50,174 nt of DNA from Reyranellaceae bacterium (GCA_022844045.1 JALHMM010000013.1:49249-99422); one strand, 5' to 3'; counted from the stretch's first letter, positions 27,280 through 35,490 are shown. Notes: generated from the letters alone by a model not told the origin. Numbers and translations are program-made.

Positions 27280-27878
27280 GCCACGCGCTTCTGCTGGCTG
27301 GGGTGGTCGCCGGCGATACGCAGGAAGTTCTCCAGGATCTTGTGGCCGTGCTGCGAGGCGATGCTCTCGGGATGGAACTGCACGCCGTGGATCGGCAGGC
27401 TGCGGTGGCGCATGCCCATGATCATGCCGTCGTCAAGCTGGGCCACGATTTCGAGCTCGGCCGGCAGGCTGGCGCGCTCGACGATCAGCGAATGGTAGCG
27501 CGTCGCTTCGAAGGGCGAGGGAACGTCTTCGAACACGCCTTGGCCGGTGCTGCGGATCGACGACAGCTTGCCGTGCATCGGCACGGGCGCTCTAACCACC
27601 TTGCCGCCGAAGGCCTGGCCGATCGATTGGTGGCCCAGGCAGACGCCGAGCAGCGGGACCTGCTCCTTTGCCGCCGCCGCGATCAATTCCAGGCAGATGC
27701 CGGCCTCGTTGGGCGTGCACGGGCCAGGCGACAGCACGATGCCCGCCGGCTTGCGCGCCAGCACCTCGGCCACCGTGATCTGGTCGTTGCGGTGCACATC
27801 GCACGCGCCCCCGACATCGCCGATGTAGTGGACGAGGTTGTAGGTGAAGCTGTCGTAGTTATCGATGACCAGCAGCAT
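27276..27878 (-). CDS. trpG: Anthranilate synthase component II (glutamine amidotransferase)
   Basis: TrpG supplies ammonia from glutamine to TrpE for anthranilate synthesis; some TrpG proteins also serve PabB in folate synthesis. The 200-residue class I amidotransferase begins [16 protein letters not shown], has [12 protein letters not shown], the nucleophile Cys80 in LLGVCLGHQ and the His169/Glu171 pair in QFHPES. The last residues are non-conserved. It is separated from trpE (17.4 kb upstream) and trpD (17.4 kb downstream), although in most relatives it sits between them. Downstream it is coupled to the PLP enzyme; upstream, 32 nt separate it from the EamA gene, so it may be read from the XRE promoter. 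Confidence 0.95.
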   Translation of the reverse strand: MLLVIDNYDSFTYNLVHYIGDVGGACDVHRNDQITVAEVLARKPAGIVLSPGPCTPNEAGICLELIAAAAKEQVPLLGVCLGHQSIGQAFGGKVVRAPVPMHGKLSSIRSTGQGVFEDVPSPFEATRYHSLIVERASLPAELEIVAQLDDGMIMGMRHRSLPIHGVQFHPESIASQHGHKILENFLRIAGDHPSQQKRVA

Positions 27879-27910
27879 GGGGTGTCCTTTCGCGGCCGCA
27901 ACCTAGCCGC

Positions 27911-28747
27911 TCACGCCAGCCGCAGCAACGGCACGGCCGCCGCGGCCAGCAGCACGGCGAGGATGCGCGAGGCGGTGAACGGCTCGCGCAGCCAGACGAT
28001 GGCGATCAGGATGGCGAAGACCGAGCTGGTATCGCGCAGCGCCGATGACGGCGCGATCGGCGCCACGCTCCACACCCAGAGGATCAGCAGGTAGGATGCC
28101 ACCGACGCCACCGCCGTCGGCGTGGCGATCGTCCAGTTTGTGGCCATGACGTCGATCGGAGTCCCGAGGTGGCGATTGCGCCACCACATCGCCGCGGCGT
28201 TGGTGATCGAGACCACGAAACCGTAGGCCCAGGGCGAACCCGCCGCTCGCGCGCCCTGCGCATCGCACATCACGTAGACCGCGGTCGCCACGCCGGCGAC
28301 GGCGATCCACAGCGACGCGCGCGGTGGAATGGATCGGTCGCGACCGGTGCTGTAAGCGAGGATGCCGAGCGACACGACGATCAGCCCGATGCCCGCGAGC
28401 CCGGCAATGCCCAGGTGGTCGCCCGCGAGTAGTGCGGCCATCGGCACCACCAGTACCACCGACATCGCGCGAACCACGGGATAGACTATGCCGAAGCCGG
28501 CCAGTTCGTAGGCCTTCAGCAGCGCTATCACGACGACGGTGTTCGTCAGCGTCGATCCTGCGATCCACTTCCATGCCGCTGGTTCGGGGAATCCGCTCCA
28601 CAGCAGGAAGGGGAGGGAGATCGTGGCGCTCATCAGCATCTGCGCCGCCATGGCTTCGGCGGGACGCGGGCTCGCCTTGACGGCGGCGTTCCAGCCGGCG
28701 TGCAGTGCGGCACTGAGCAGCGCCGCGGCGACGTGGATGCTCTCCAT
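27911..28747 (-). CDS. EamA/DMT-family transporter
   Basis: The 278-residue protein has about ten TM helices in two EamA repeats; it opens MESIHVAAALLSAALHAGWNAAVKAS, typical of drug/metabolite transporters, and the second repeat includes ALRDTSSVFAILIAIVWLREPF. It should be an inner-membrane exporter of amino-acid-like metabolites. It follows the GNAT gene by 2 nt and the XRE gene before that, forming a three-gene operon. A related EamA gene lies at 31745. Substrate unknown. Confidence 0.88.
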   Translation of the reverse strand: MESIHVAAALLSAALHAGWNAAVKASPRPAEAMAAQMLMSATISLPFLLWSGFPEPAAWKWIAGSTLTNTVVVIALLKAYELAGFGIVYPVVRAMSVVLVVPMAALLAGDHLGIAGLAGIGLIVVSLGILAYSTGRDRSIPPRASLWIAVAGVATAVYVMCDAQGARAAGSPWAYGFVVSITNAAAMWWRNRHLGTPIDVMATNWTIATPTAVASVASYLLILWVWSVAPIAPSSALRDTSSVFAILIAIVWLREPFTASRILAVLLAAAAVPLLRLA

Positions 28748-28749
28748 CG

Positions 28750-29268
28750 TCAGGCGAGCTTGCGGTAGTAGACGCTCGTGGCGCAAAGCCCACCGTGTGG
28801 CAGCAGCGCATAGTCGGGAATGACGCCGACGAGAGTCCAGCCGGCGCGGGCATAGAGACGTTCAGCGTCGTCGCTGGCGGTGTCCAGCACCAGCAGCGTC
28901 TTGCCGGCCGCGCGTGCCGCGTCCTCGGCCGCGCGCATCAGCGCGGCGCCGACGCCCAGCCGACGGGCGCGGCGATGGACCAGCATCTTCGACAGGTCGG
29001 CGCGGTGCGGTTGGTTCTCGGGCTGGTCGAGCACGAGTTGGACCGTGCCGAGAATGCCGCGGTCATCCTCGGCCACCAGCAGGGCACGCGCGCCGCTTGC
29101 GACATCATCAGCGACGCGGCGCCAGAATGCCATCGCCTTGGCTCGCGACAGCGGGTGCATGAAGCTCACGGAAGCCCCACCCGCGACGCAGTCGATCAGC
29201 ACGTCGACCAGGCCCTGAAGCTGGGTTTTGTCGAGATGACTGACCTGGCTGATGGCGTAGCGGCTCAT
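28750..29268 (-). CDS. GNAT-family N-acetyltransferase
   Basis: The 172-residue protein is a GNAT acetyltransferase: the acetyl-CoA loop is in KMLVHRRARRLGVGAALMRAAEDAA (R-x-x-G-x-G/A pattern) followed by TLLVLDTASDDAERLYARAGWTLVGVIPDYAL. It probably acetylates a small amine or a protein N-terminus. It overlaps the XRE gene by 4 nt (ATGA) and precedes the exporter by 2 nt, so regulator, modifying enzyme and exporter are co-expressed, resembling a detoxification unit. Confidence 0.9.
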   Translation of the reverse strand: MSRYAISQVSHLDKTQLQGLVDVLIDCVAGGASVSFMHPLSRAKAMAFWRRVADDVASGARALLVAEDDRGILGTVQLVLDQPENQPHRADLSKMLVHRRARRLGVGAALMRAAEDAARAAGKTLLVLDTASDDAERLYARAGWTLVGVIPDYALLPHGGLCATSVYYRKLA

Positions 29269-29849
29269 CTGATGGTCTCCAGCTGATCGACGATGACGAC
29301 GGCGTAGCGGGCGGTCTTGCGGGTGCGGTTGCGGAAAGCGGTGGGCCGGTCGAGGACGAAGGCGAGGCAGTCGCCGGTGCGCAGTTGGTGCCGTTCGTCG
29401 CCGACGCTGACCTCGATGGCGCCGTCGAGCACCCAGACCTGCTGATGCACGCGCGTGTCACGCGCGCCGCTGTCGAAGGCGACGCGGGCGCCGGCGGGAA
29501 ACTCGACCTCGACGATCTGGATCGGCGAAGACGCGCCCGCCGGCGAAACGTTGCGCCTGACATAACCCGAGGCGGGATCGCGCCACTGCGGCTGCTCGGC
29601 CCGGCGCGCCACGGGATCACGGTCGGGCGTCGGCGGATCGAACAGGCTGGCCAACGACACGCCCAGGCCACTGGCCAGCTTCTCCAACAGCGCGGCGGTC
29701 GGGCTGCTCTCGCCGCGCTCGATCACCGAGATCATCGAACGGCTCACCCCGCTGCGGTCCGCCAGCGCCTCCAAGGTCAACCCGCGGGCCCCGCGCAAGT
29801 CACGCACTCGGGCGCCGATGCGTTGGTCGAGGTTCGGTTCATCCACCAT
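29265..29849 (-). CDS. XRE-family regulator with C-terminal cupin domain
   Basis: The 194-residue protein has an N-terminal Cro/C1-type HTH (ARVRDLRGARGLTLEALADRSGVSRSMISVIERGESSPTAALLEKLASGLGVSLASLF, about residues 13-70) and a C-terminal single cupin (about 105-190, with VHQQVWVLDGAIEVSVG and LRTGDCLAFV). Members such as PuuR and SutR sense small ligands and repress uptake, export or catabolic genes. The ATG lies about 9 nt after the expected transcription start, without a Shine-Dalgarno, so translation is nearly leaderless. An inverted repeat just upstream is its likely operator. Confidence 0.92.
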   Translation of the reverse strand: MVDEPNLDQRIGARVRDLRGARGLTLEALADRSGVSRSMISVIERGESSPTAALLEKLASGLGVSLASLFDPPTPDRDPVARRAEQPQWRDPASGYVRRNVSPAGASSPIQIVEVEFPAGARVAFDSGARDTRVHQQVWVLDGAIEVSVGDERHQLRTGDCLAFVLDRPTAFRNRTRKTARYAVVIVDQLETIR

Positions 29850-29858
29850 GATGGACGT

Positions 29859-29878
29859 AATTCCATTATACTGGAATT
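29859..29878 (-). promoter_or_regulatory. Operator and -10 box of the XRE-cupin operon
   Basis: AATTCCA-TTATAC-TGGAATT is a perfect inverted repeat with 7-bp arms. On the minus strand it embeds a consensus TATAAT, 15 nt before the XRE start codon, so a bound repressor would block RNA polymerase. A TTGACA lies upstream but only 10 bp from TATAAT, too close to be its -35. Confidence 0.7.
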
Positions 29879-29966
29879 CGTGTCAAGACCGCTGACCGTT
29901 TGCGGGTACCCGTTGTGCGGGCGCATCCTCGTCTCGGGCATCCGGCAGGCGGGCGCCACTTTGCGT

Positions 29967-29973
29967 CTAGGTT
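29967..29973 (+). promoter_or_regulatory. CTAGNNT -10-like element ahead of solute-binding protein gene
   Basis: CTAGGTT lies 76 nt before the ATG at 30050 and matches the recurrent CTAGNNT pattern. The long leader contains a second purine-rich AAGGAGGAG (29975-29983) that does not precede a convincing gene. Confidence 0.3.
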
Positions 29974-30049
29974 CAAGGAGGAGCGTTACGGATCATGGCA
30001 GGCCGGCGTGGCGTTGACGGCGCGTGCGGTCGTAAAGGAGGGAACGACA

Positions 30050-31645
30050 ATGAAAGTCAGCAACGGGTGTATCGCCTTGCTTGCCGCCGCGGCCTTCATG
30101 CTCGCGACGGTGGATGCCGCCTCGGCGCAGAAACGCGGCGGCGTGCTGAAAATCCAGCACATGGACACGCCGCCCAGCGCCTCGATGCACGAGGAGGGCA
30201 CGGTCTCGACCAACATGCCGTTCATGGCGATCTACAACAATCTGGTGATGTACGACCAGCAGAAGCCGCGCAACAGCTTCGAGACCATCGTGCCCGACTT
30301 GGCCAAGAGTTGGTCGTGGAGCGCCGACGGCAAGGCGCTCACGTTCAAGCTGCGCGAGGGCGTGAAATGGCATGACGGCAAGCCGTTCACCGCCAAGGAC
30401 GTGGTCTACACGATGGAACTGCTGACGGAGACCGGCAAGGAGAAGCTCCGACGCAACCCGCGCGGCGCCTGGTACAGCAATGTCGAGAAGACGACGGCCA
30501 ACGGCGACTACGAGGTGACGATCCACGTCAAGCAGCCGCAGCCGTCGTTGCTGGCGCTGCTAGCCTCGGGCTATTCGCCGATGTATCCCGCCCACGTGCC
30601 CCTCGCTGACATGCGGCGGCGGGCCATCGGCACTGGCCCGTTCAAGCTCGTCGAGCTGAAGATGAACGAGGGTGTCAGGTTGGCCCGCAACCCCGACTAC
30701 TGGAAGCCGGGCAAGCCCTATCTCGACGGCATCGAGTACACCATCATCCAGGACCGCTCGACGCGCATGCTGTCGTTTATCAGCGGCAAGTTCGACATGA
30801 CGTTCCCGACCGACGTCTCGGTGCCGCTGCTGAAGGAGGTCAAGCGGGACGCGCCGCACGCGCAGTGCACCTTGCGCCAGACGGCGGTCAGCACCAATCT
30901 GATCGTCAATCGCGATTCGCCGCCGTTCGACAACGCGCTCATCCGCAAAGCCATGGCGCTGACGCTCGATCGCAAGTCCTTCGTCGATATCCTGAGCGAA
31001 GGTCACAACGCGATCGCCGGCACAATGCTGCCGCCGCCGGAAGGCGTCTGGGGCCTGCCACCGGAGGAGCTCAAGACCACCTTCGGCTACGGCGATGTCG
31101 AGAAGAATCGCGAGCAGGGTCGCGAGTTGATGAAGCAGGCCGGCTACGGGCCCGACAAGCGGCTGAAGGTCAAGATCAGCACGCGCAACATCCCCACCTT
31201 CCGTGACCCCGCTGTGATCATGATCGACCAGCTCCGGCACGTTTATGTCGATGGCGAGCTCGAGATCATCGACACCGCAGTCTACTACAACCGCATGTTC
31301 AAGAAAGAGTACGCGGTGGCGGTGAACCAGACCGGCAGCGCCATCGACGACCCCGATCAGCACTTCTTCGAGAACTATGCCTGTGGCTCGGCTCGCAACT
31401 ACAACAATTACTGCGATCCCGAGATGACCAAGCTTTTCCAGGCGCAGTCGCGCGAGACCGACATCAAGAAGCGGCTGAAGATGGTCTGGGAAATCGACAA
31501 GAAGCTGCAGGAGGAGGTGGCGCGACCGATCATCTACCACGGCGTCGGTGCTGGCTGCTGGCAGCCGCACGTCAAGGGCGTGGTGATCCAGGTCAACAGC
31601 ATCTACAACGGCTGGCGTTTCGAGGATCTCTGGCTCGACAAGTAG
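30050..31645 (+). CDS. ABC-transporter solute-binding protein, peptide/nickel family 5
   Basis: A 531-residue family-5 extracellular solute-binding protein (DppA/OppA/NikA type). A Sec signal peptide (MKVSNGCIALLAAAAFMLATVDAASAQ) is followed by RGGVLKIQ, LAKSWSWSADGKALTFKLREGVKWHDGKPFTAKDVVYTME and GTGPFKLVE, all standard. It binds oligopeptides or similar ligands in the periplasm. The start is fixed by AGGAGGG. No permease or ATPase gene is adjacent on either side, so it is an orphan binding protein relying on membrane parts coded elsewhere or acting as a receptor. Confidence 0.92.
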   Translation: MKVSNGCIALLAAAAFMLATVDAASAQKRGGVLKIQHMDTPPSASMHEEGTVSTNMPFMAIYNNLVMYDQQKPRNSFETIVPDLAKSWSWSADGKALTFKLREGVKWHDGKPFTAKDVVYTMELLTETGKEKLRRNPRGAWYSNVEKTTANGDYEVTIHVKQPQPSLLALLASGYSPMYPAHVPLADMRRRAIGTGPFKLVELKMNEGVRLARNPDYWKPGKPYLDGIEYTIIQDRSTRMLSFISGKFDMTFPTDVSVPLLKEVKRDAPHAQCTLRQTAVSTNLIVNRDSPPFDNALIRKAMALTLDRKSFVDILSEGHNAIAGTMLPPPEGVWGLPPEELKTTFGYGDVEKNREQGRELMKQAGYGPDKRLKVKISTRNIPTFRDPAVIMIDQLRHVYVDGELEIIDTAVYYNRMFKKEYAVAVNQTGSAIDDPDQHFFENYACGSARNYNNYCDPEMTKLFQAQSRETDIKKRLKMVWEIDKKLQEEVARPIIYHGVGAGCWQPHVKGVVIQVNSIYNGWRFEDLWLDK

Positions 31646-31661
31646 GGCCGGCCTGACAAGC

Positions 31662-31752
31662 GTGGACATTGTCGAGGAAGACGGCGGCGTGACAGCGGCC
31701 TAGGGTGACCGCAACAAAATCGTCACACGCCGTCTTCCCCTCGCATGTCCAC
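31662..31752 (+). promoter_or_regulatory. Long inverted repeat enclosing the EamA start codon
   Basis: The left arm 31662-31693 (GTGGACAT, GAGG, AAGACGGC, GTGAC blocks in order) pairs with the right arm 31722-31752 (GTCAC, GCCGTCTT, CCTC, ATGTCCAC) around a 28-nt centre that has its own GCGG/CCGC hairpin. The right arm contains the ATG at 31745. As RNA it would hide the start codon; as DNA it might be a terminator of the upstream gene or a mobile palindrome. Confidence 0.55.
31700..31706 (+). promoter_or_regulatory. CTAGNNT -10-like element ahead of second EamA gene
   Basis: CTAGGGT lies 38 nt before the ATG, inside the central loop of the inverted repeat. If this is the promoter, the transcript would carry only the right arm and could not form the hairpin, so long read-through and short messages would differ in translation. 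Confidence 0.3.
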
Positions 31753-32653
31753 CGTCCTCGATCCGCTCGTCATCGCGCTGCTGCTCGCGGCGGCGCTGAT
31801 GCACGCGACCTGGAACGCGCTTCTCAAGTCGGACCGCGGCGACCGCCTGGCGACCTTCGGCGTGATCATGGCGATGGGCACACTGCAAGCCGCGGTCCTC
31901 GTGCCCTTTTTGCCGATGATCGATCCGGCGGCCTGGAAGTGGGCGGCCTGCTCGGTGGCGGTCCACATCCTCTACTATGTGTTTCTACTCAAGGCCTACG
32001 CCTATGGCGACTTGAGTCATGCCTATCCCATCGCGCGTGGGTCCGGGCCGCTGCTTGTGGCGCTGTTCTCGGGTCGCCTGCTGGGTGAGGCGCTGCGTGT
32101 GCAGGATGTCCTGGGAGTCATCTTGCTGTCGGCCGGGCTGATCGCGTTGGCGCTCCCGGAGCGTAATGGCCGCACCGGCGAGGCTGTATCGCCCGAAGCT
32201 CGCCGCCGGCATCGTTTGGCAACGCTGTTCGCGCTGCTGACCGGCGTAACCATCGCGCTTTACATCATCGCCGATGGCCTGGGCGTGCGCGCCGCTGGTC
32301 CGACCTTGGAACACAAGATCAGCTACATCGCCTGGCTCAACCTGCTCGAAGGTCCTTGGCTGCTGTTCTTCGCGATCTGGCGGCGGCCGCGCGCCGTGGT
32401 TGGCTATCTGCGTACCCACTGGCATCGTGGCGTGGCCGGCGGGCTGGTGGCGCATGGCGGCTACGGCATCGCCATCTGGGCGCTGTCGCAGGGGCCGATG
32501 GCGCATGTCGCGGCGCTGCGCGAGACCTCGGTGCTGTTCGGTGCGCTAATGGGCGCGGTGCTGCTGGGCGAGAGCTTCGGCCGTCGTCGCGTGGCCGCCG
32601 CGAGTGTGATTGTCGCGGGCCTCGTGCTGATGAATGCACCTCGCCTTTTCTGA
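31745..32653 (+). CDS. EamA/DMT-family transporter
   Basis: The 302-residue protein has ten predicted TM helices: the first repeat starts VIALLLAAALMHATWNALLKSDRGD, the second covers TLFALLTGVTIALYIIADGLGVRA to VAALRETSVLFGALMGAVLLGESF. It is related to the EamA protein at 27911. Probably an inner-membrane metabolite exporter. No Shine-Dalgarno is visible: the ATG is preceded by pyrimidine-rich TTCCCCTCGC, and the start codon lies in an inverted repeat. Downstream is the YibQ-type gene with the same 13-nt start context. Confidence 0.88.
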   Translation: MSTVLDPLVIALLLAAALMHATWNALLKSDRGDRLATFGVIMAMGTLQAAVLVPFLPMIDPAAWKWAACSVAVHILYYVFLLKAYAYGDLSHAYPIARGSGPLLVALFSGRLLGEALRVQDVLGVILLSAGLIALALPERNGRTGEAVSPEARRRHRLATLFALLTGVTIALYIIADGLGVRAAGPTLEHKISYIAWLNLLEGPWLLFFAIWRRPRAVVGYLRTHWHRGVAGGLVAHGGYGIAIWALSQGPMAHVAALRETSVLFGALMGAVLLGESFGRRRVAAASVIVAGLVLMNAPRLF

Positions 32654-32665
32654 GGCGCGCCTGTG

Positions 32666-32672
32666 CTAGACT
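32666..32672 (+). promoter_or_regulatory. CTAGNNT -10-like element ahead of YibQ-type gene
   Basis: CTAGACT lies 33 nt before the ATG, matching the recurrent CTAGNNT pattern (-10 hexamer TAGACT). Confidence 0.35.
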
Positions 32673-32705
32673 GCCGGCAACGACAACGAAGCGATTTCCC
32701 CTCGC

Positions 32706-33881
32706 ATGGCAGCCTCGAAGAGGCAGACCCGCAAGAGCCGCGCCGGCAAGACGCGCGCACGCAAGCCAAAGTCGCGCAAGGCCGCGCCGACGACCGTCGG
32801 CGCACGCCTGGACGCGGCGCTGGCGGGTATAGGTGCGCGCTGTCGCGGTTTGCTCGACGCGCTGCTCGCACGCCGGTTGGCGTTCAGCGTGCTGGCGGTG
32901 CTGTGTCTGGCGCTGCTGGGCATTGGTGGCGGGTTCTGGCTGACGGGGTTCCTCGATGGGCCTCGTCCGTCGCCGCCCGCGCCGTCGGTGGCCAGACCCG
33001 CACCGCCGTCCTCCCCGGCGAAGCCAGCGCCGGCGCCGCGCTACGCCAGCATCGATCAGCTGCCGGGCCTGCCGGTCTATAGCGAGTCCCAGGGCAAGCC
33101 GCTGCCCAATTACGAGGAGCGGCGCACCCAGCCGCCGACGCCGCGCGCCGCGCCGGCCGGCGCGGCGTGGCAACGCAACGCCATCGCCTTCAGCGACGAT
33201 CGCCGCCGGCCGCTGATCGTGGTGGTGATCGACGACATGGGCGTTGACCGGCCACGCTCGCGCCGTGTCACCGAACTGCCGCAGCCGCTGACCCTTTCCT
33301 ATCTGCCCTACGCGCGCGATCTGGCGGAGCAAGCCACGGCGGCGCGTAGCCGCGGTCACGAGCTGATGCTGCATCTGCCGATGGAACCGATGTCGGGAAG
33401 CGTCGATCCTGGTCCCAACGCGCTGCTCACCAGCCTGTCGCTCGACATGATCCGCCGGCGCACCGTGGCGGCGTTGGACTCGTTCTCCGGCTACGTCGCG
33501 GTCAACAACCACATGGGCAGCCGGTTCACGACCTGGCGCCCCGGTGTCGAGGCGTCCTTGCGCGAGATGAAAGGGAGGGGGTTGGCCTATCTCGATTCGC
33601 GCACCCATGCAGACACGGTGGGCGGGCTAGTGGCCGAAGAGCTCGGCATGCCGAATGTCGACCGGCACGTCTTCCTCGACGACGTCATGACCGGCGACGC
33701 CGTGCGCCGGCAGCTTGCCGAAACCGAGGCCCTGGCGCGGCGACAGGGCTTTGCCATTGCCATCGGCCACCCGCACGATGTCACCATCCAGGCGCTGGCG
33801 GAGTGGTTGCCGAGACTGTCGGGCAAGGGATTCGTCCTCGGACCGATCAGCGCCGCGATCCGCCGCAGGGGTTGGCAGTAG
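32706..33881 (+). CDS. Divergent polysaccharide deacetylase (YibQ/DUF610 family)
   Basis: The 391-residue protein has a very basic cytoplasmic N-terminus (about 1-55), one TM helix (LAFSVLAVLCLALLGIGGGFWL, about 58-80), a Pro/Ala-rich periplasmic linker and a C-terminal divergent polysaccharide deacetylase domain starting at RPLIVVVIDDMG, with GHELMLHLPMEPM, NNHMGSRFT and AIGHPH supplying the expected metal and catalytic His/Asp residues. Usually found downstream of the envC/ctpA cell-wall genes in proteobacteria; here it is not. Its likely role is periplasmic, on cell-wall glycans. No Shine-Dalgarno precedes the ATG. Confidence 0.88.
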   Translation: MAASKRQTRKSRAGKTRARKPKSRKAAPTTVGARLDAALAGIGARCRGLLDALLARRLAFSVLAVLCLALLGIGGGFWLTGFLDGPRPSPPAPSVARPAPPSSPAKPAPAPRYASIDQLPGLPVYSESQGKPLPNYEERRTQPPTPRAAPAGAAWQRNAIAFSDDRRRPLIVVVIDDMGVDRPRSRRVTELPQPLTLSYLPYARDLAEQATAARSRGHELMLHLPMEPMSGSVDPGPNALLTSLSLDMIRRRTVAALDSFSGYVAVNNHMGSRFTTWRPGVEASLREMKGRGLAYLDSRTHADTVGGLVAEELGMPNVDRHVFLDDVMTGDAVRRQLAETEALARRQGFAIAIGHPHDVTIQALAEWLPRLSGKGFVLGPISAAIRRRGWQ

Positions 33882-33894
33882 CGCAGGCCGCGTT

Positions 33895-33901
33895 CTAGCC
33901 T
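33895..33901 (+). promoter_or_regulatory. CTAGNNT -10-like element ahead of amidase gene
   Basis: CTAGCCT lies 26 nt before the ATG of the amidase, just after the YibQ-type stop, matching the recurrent CTAGNNT pattern. Confidence 0.35.
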
Positions 33902-33927
33902 CCGAGACGATCAACGGAGGGCATTTG

Positions 33928-35379
33928 ATGGACGCGACCTGGATGGCGGCGGGCGATCTGGCGGCGGCGGTGCGCGCGCGCAAGGTCTCGTCGGTCGAGC
34001 TGCTCGAGCACTTCCGCCGGCGCGTCGAGCAGCACAACCCCCAGATCAACGCCGTCGTCGTATTCGACTGGGAACGTGCGAAGGAGCGGGCGGCCTGGGC
34101 CGACGCGGCGATGGCGAAGGGCAAGACGACGGGGCCGCTGCATGGCGTGCCGATGACGGTGAAGGAGTGCTTCGATGTCGAAGGGCTGCCGACCACCGCC
34201 GGCTTTGTGGGGCTCAAGGCCAATGCCGCGTTGCGCCACGCCGACGCGGTGAAACGGCTGCTCGACGCCGGCGCGGTGATCTTCGGCAAGACCAATACGC
34301 CGCTCTTCGCCGGCGACTTCCAGACCTACAACGAGGTCTACGGCACCACCAATAATCCCTGGGATCTGACGCGCGGGCCGGGCGGGTCGTCGGGCGGCTC
34401 GGCGGCGGCGCTGGCCGCGGGCCTGACGCCCTTGGAGTTGGGCAGCGACATCGGCGGCTCGATTCGCAACCCCGCGCATTTCTGCGGCGTCTATGGCCAC
34501 AAGCCGAGCTACGGCGTGGTGTCGCTGCGCGGTCATGTGCCCGGACCGCCGAACTCGCTTAGCCTGGCTGACATCGCCGTCGCCGGGCCGTTGGCGCGCA
34601 ACGCCGATGACCTCGACCTGGCGCTATCGGTGCTGGCCGGGCCGGGTGAGTGGGATGCCGCCGCCTGGCGTATCGATCTGCCGGCCCCGCGGCGTACCTC
34701 GCTCGCCGACTATCGGGTCGCGATCTGCCCCGACGACGCCTTCTGCCCGGTCGAGGGCGAGATCGCCGACGCCATCAGCCGCGCCGGTGACGCGCTGGCC
34801 AAGGCTGGTGCCACCGTCCGCGAGTCGAAACCGGCGATCGACTTCGGCGACAGCTTCCGCCTGTTCTATCGCATGCTCGCCGCGACGCTGGCGCCGGGCT
34901 ACGACGAAGGCCTGCTGGAGCAACTCGCGATCGGCGCGAAGGCGGCGACCGATCAGCGTTCTATGCGCACGCTGTTCATGCAGGGTTCGACCATGCGCCA
35001 TGTCGACTATGTGCGCGCGGAATCCGCGCGTCAGGAGGAGCGCGCGCGGTGGGCCGACTTCTTCACCGGTTACGACGTGTTCCTGTGCCCGATGGTCATG
35101 ACGACGGCCTTCGCGCACGACCACTCGCCGGATCTGCAGGCGCGACGCCTGACGGTCAACGGCGCGCAGCGCGGCTACCTGGAAGCGATCGGCTGGGCTG
35201 GACTGATCGGCAATGTCCGGCTGCCCTCGACGGTGGTGCCGGTGGGGCGCACCAGGGCAGGCCTGCCGATCGGCATCCAGGTGGTCGGGCCTTACCTGGA
35301 AGACCGCACCTGCATCGACGTCGCGCGGCACCTGGCCAAACTGGTGGGCGGCTTCGCGCCGCCGCCTGCCTACGCCTGA
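33928..35379 (+). CDS. Amidase (amidase-signature family)
   Basis: A 483-residue amidase-signature hydrolase with the Ser-cisSer-Lys triad: Lys79 in MTVKECF, cis-Ser154 in GPGGSSGGSAAA and nucleophile Ser178 in GSDIGGSIRNP. It hydrolyses a carboxamide to acid and ammonia, in the cytosol (no signal peptide). It is not GatA, as no gatB/gatC lies near and the C-terminal part differs. GGAGG lies 7 nt before the ATG; a longer in-frame start inside the deacetylase gene is rejected. It sits ahead of an acyl-CoA ligase, so product acids could feed that enzyme. Confidence 0.92.
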   Translation: MDATWMAAGDLAAAVRARKVSSVELLEHFRRRVEQHNPQINAVVVFDWERAKERAAWADAAMAKGKTTGPLHGVPMTVKECFDVEGLPTTAGFVGLKANAALRHADAVKRLLDAGAVIFGKTNTPLFAGDFQTYNEVYGTTNNPWDLTRGPGGSSGGSAAALAAGLTPLELGSDIGGSIRNPAHFCGVYGHKPSYGVVSLRGHVPGPPNSLSLADIAVAGPLARNADDLDLALSVLAGPGEWDAAAWRIDLPAPRRTSLADYRVAICPDDAFCPVEGEIADAISRAGDALAKAGATVRESKPAIDFGDSFRLFYRMLAATLAPGYDEGLLEQLAIGAKAATDQRSMRTLFMQGSTMRHVDYVRAESARQEERARWADFFTGYDVFLCPMVMTTAFAHDHSPDLQARRLTVNGAQRGYLEAIGWAGLIGNVRLPSTVVPVGRTRAGLPIGIQVVGPYLEDRTCIDVARHLAKLVGGFAPPPAYA

Positions 35380-35490
35380 CCGCAGGGTTCGTCGTAGCCG
35401 GCATAGGCGGGCTGCAGCGAAGGCGATTTCCGCCGGCGGCGGCGCGCGGCTATCCTCGATCGCAAGCAACGTGTTCGAGGAAACGCCCCC

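Noticed and set aside
29865..29886. TTGACA as the -35 of the XRE promoter
   Set aside because: Spacing to TATAAT is 10 bp instead of about 17, so the two cannot be one sigma-70 promoter.
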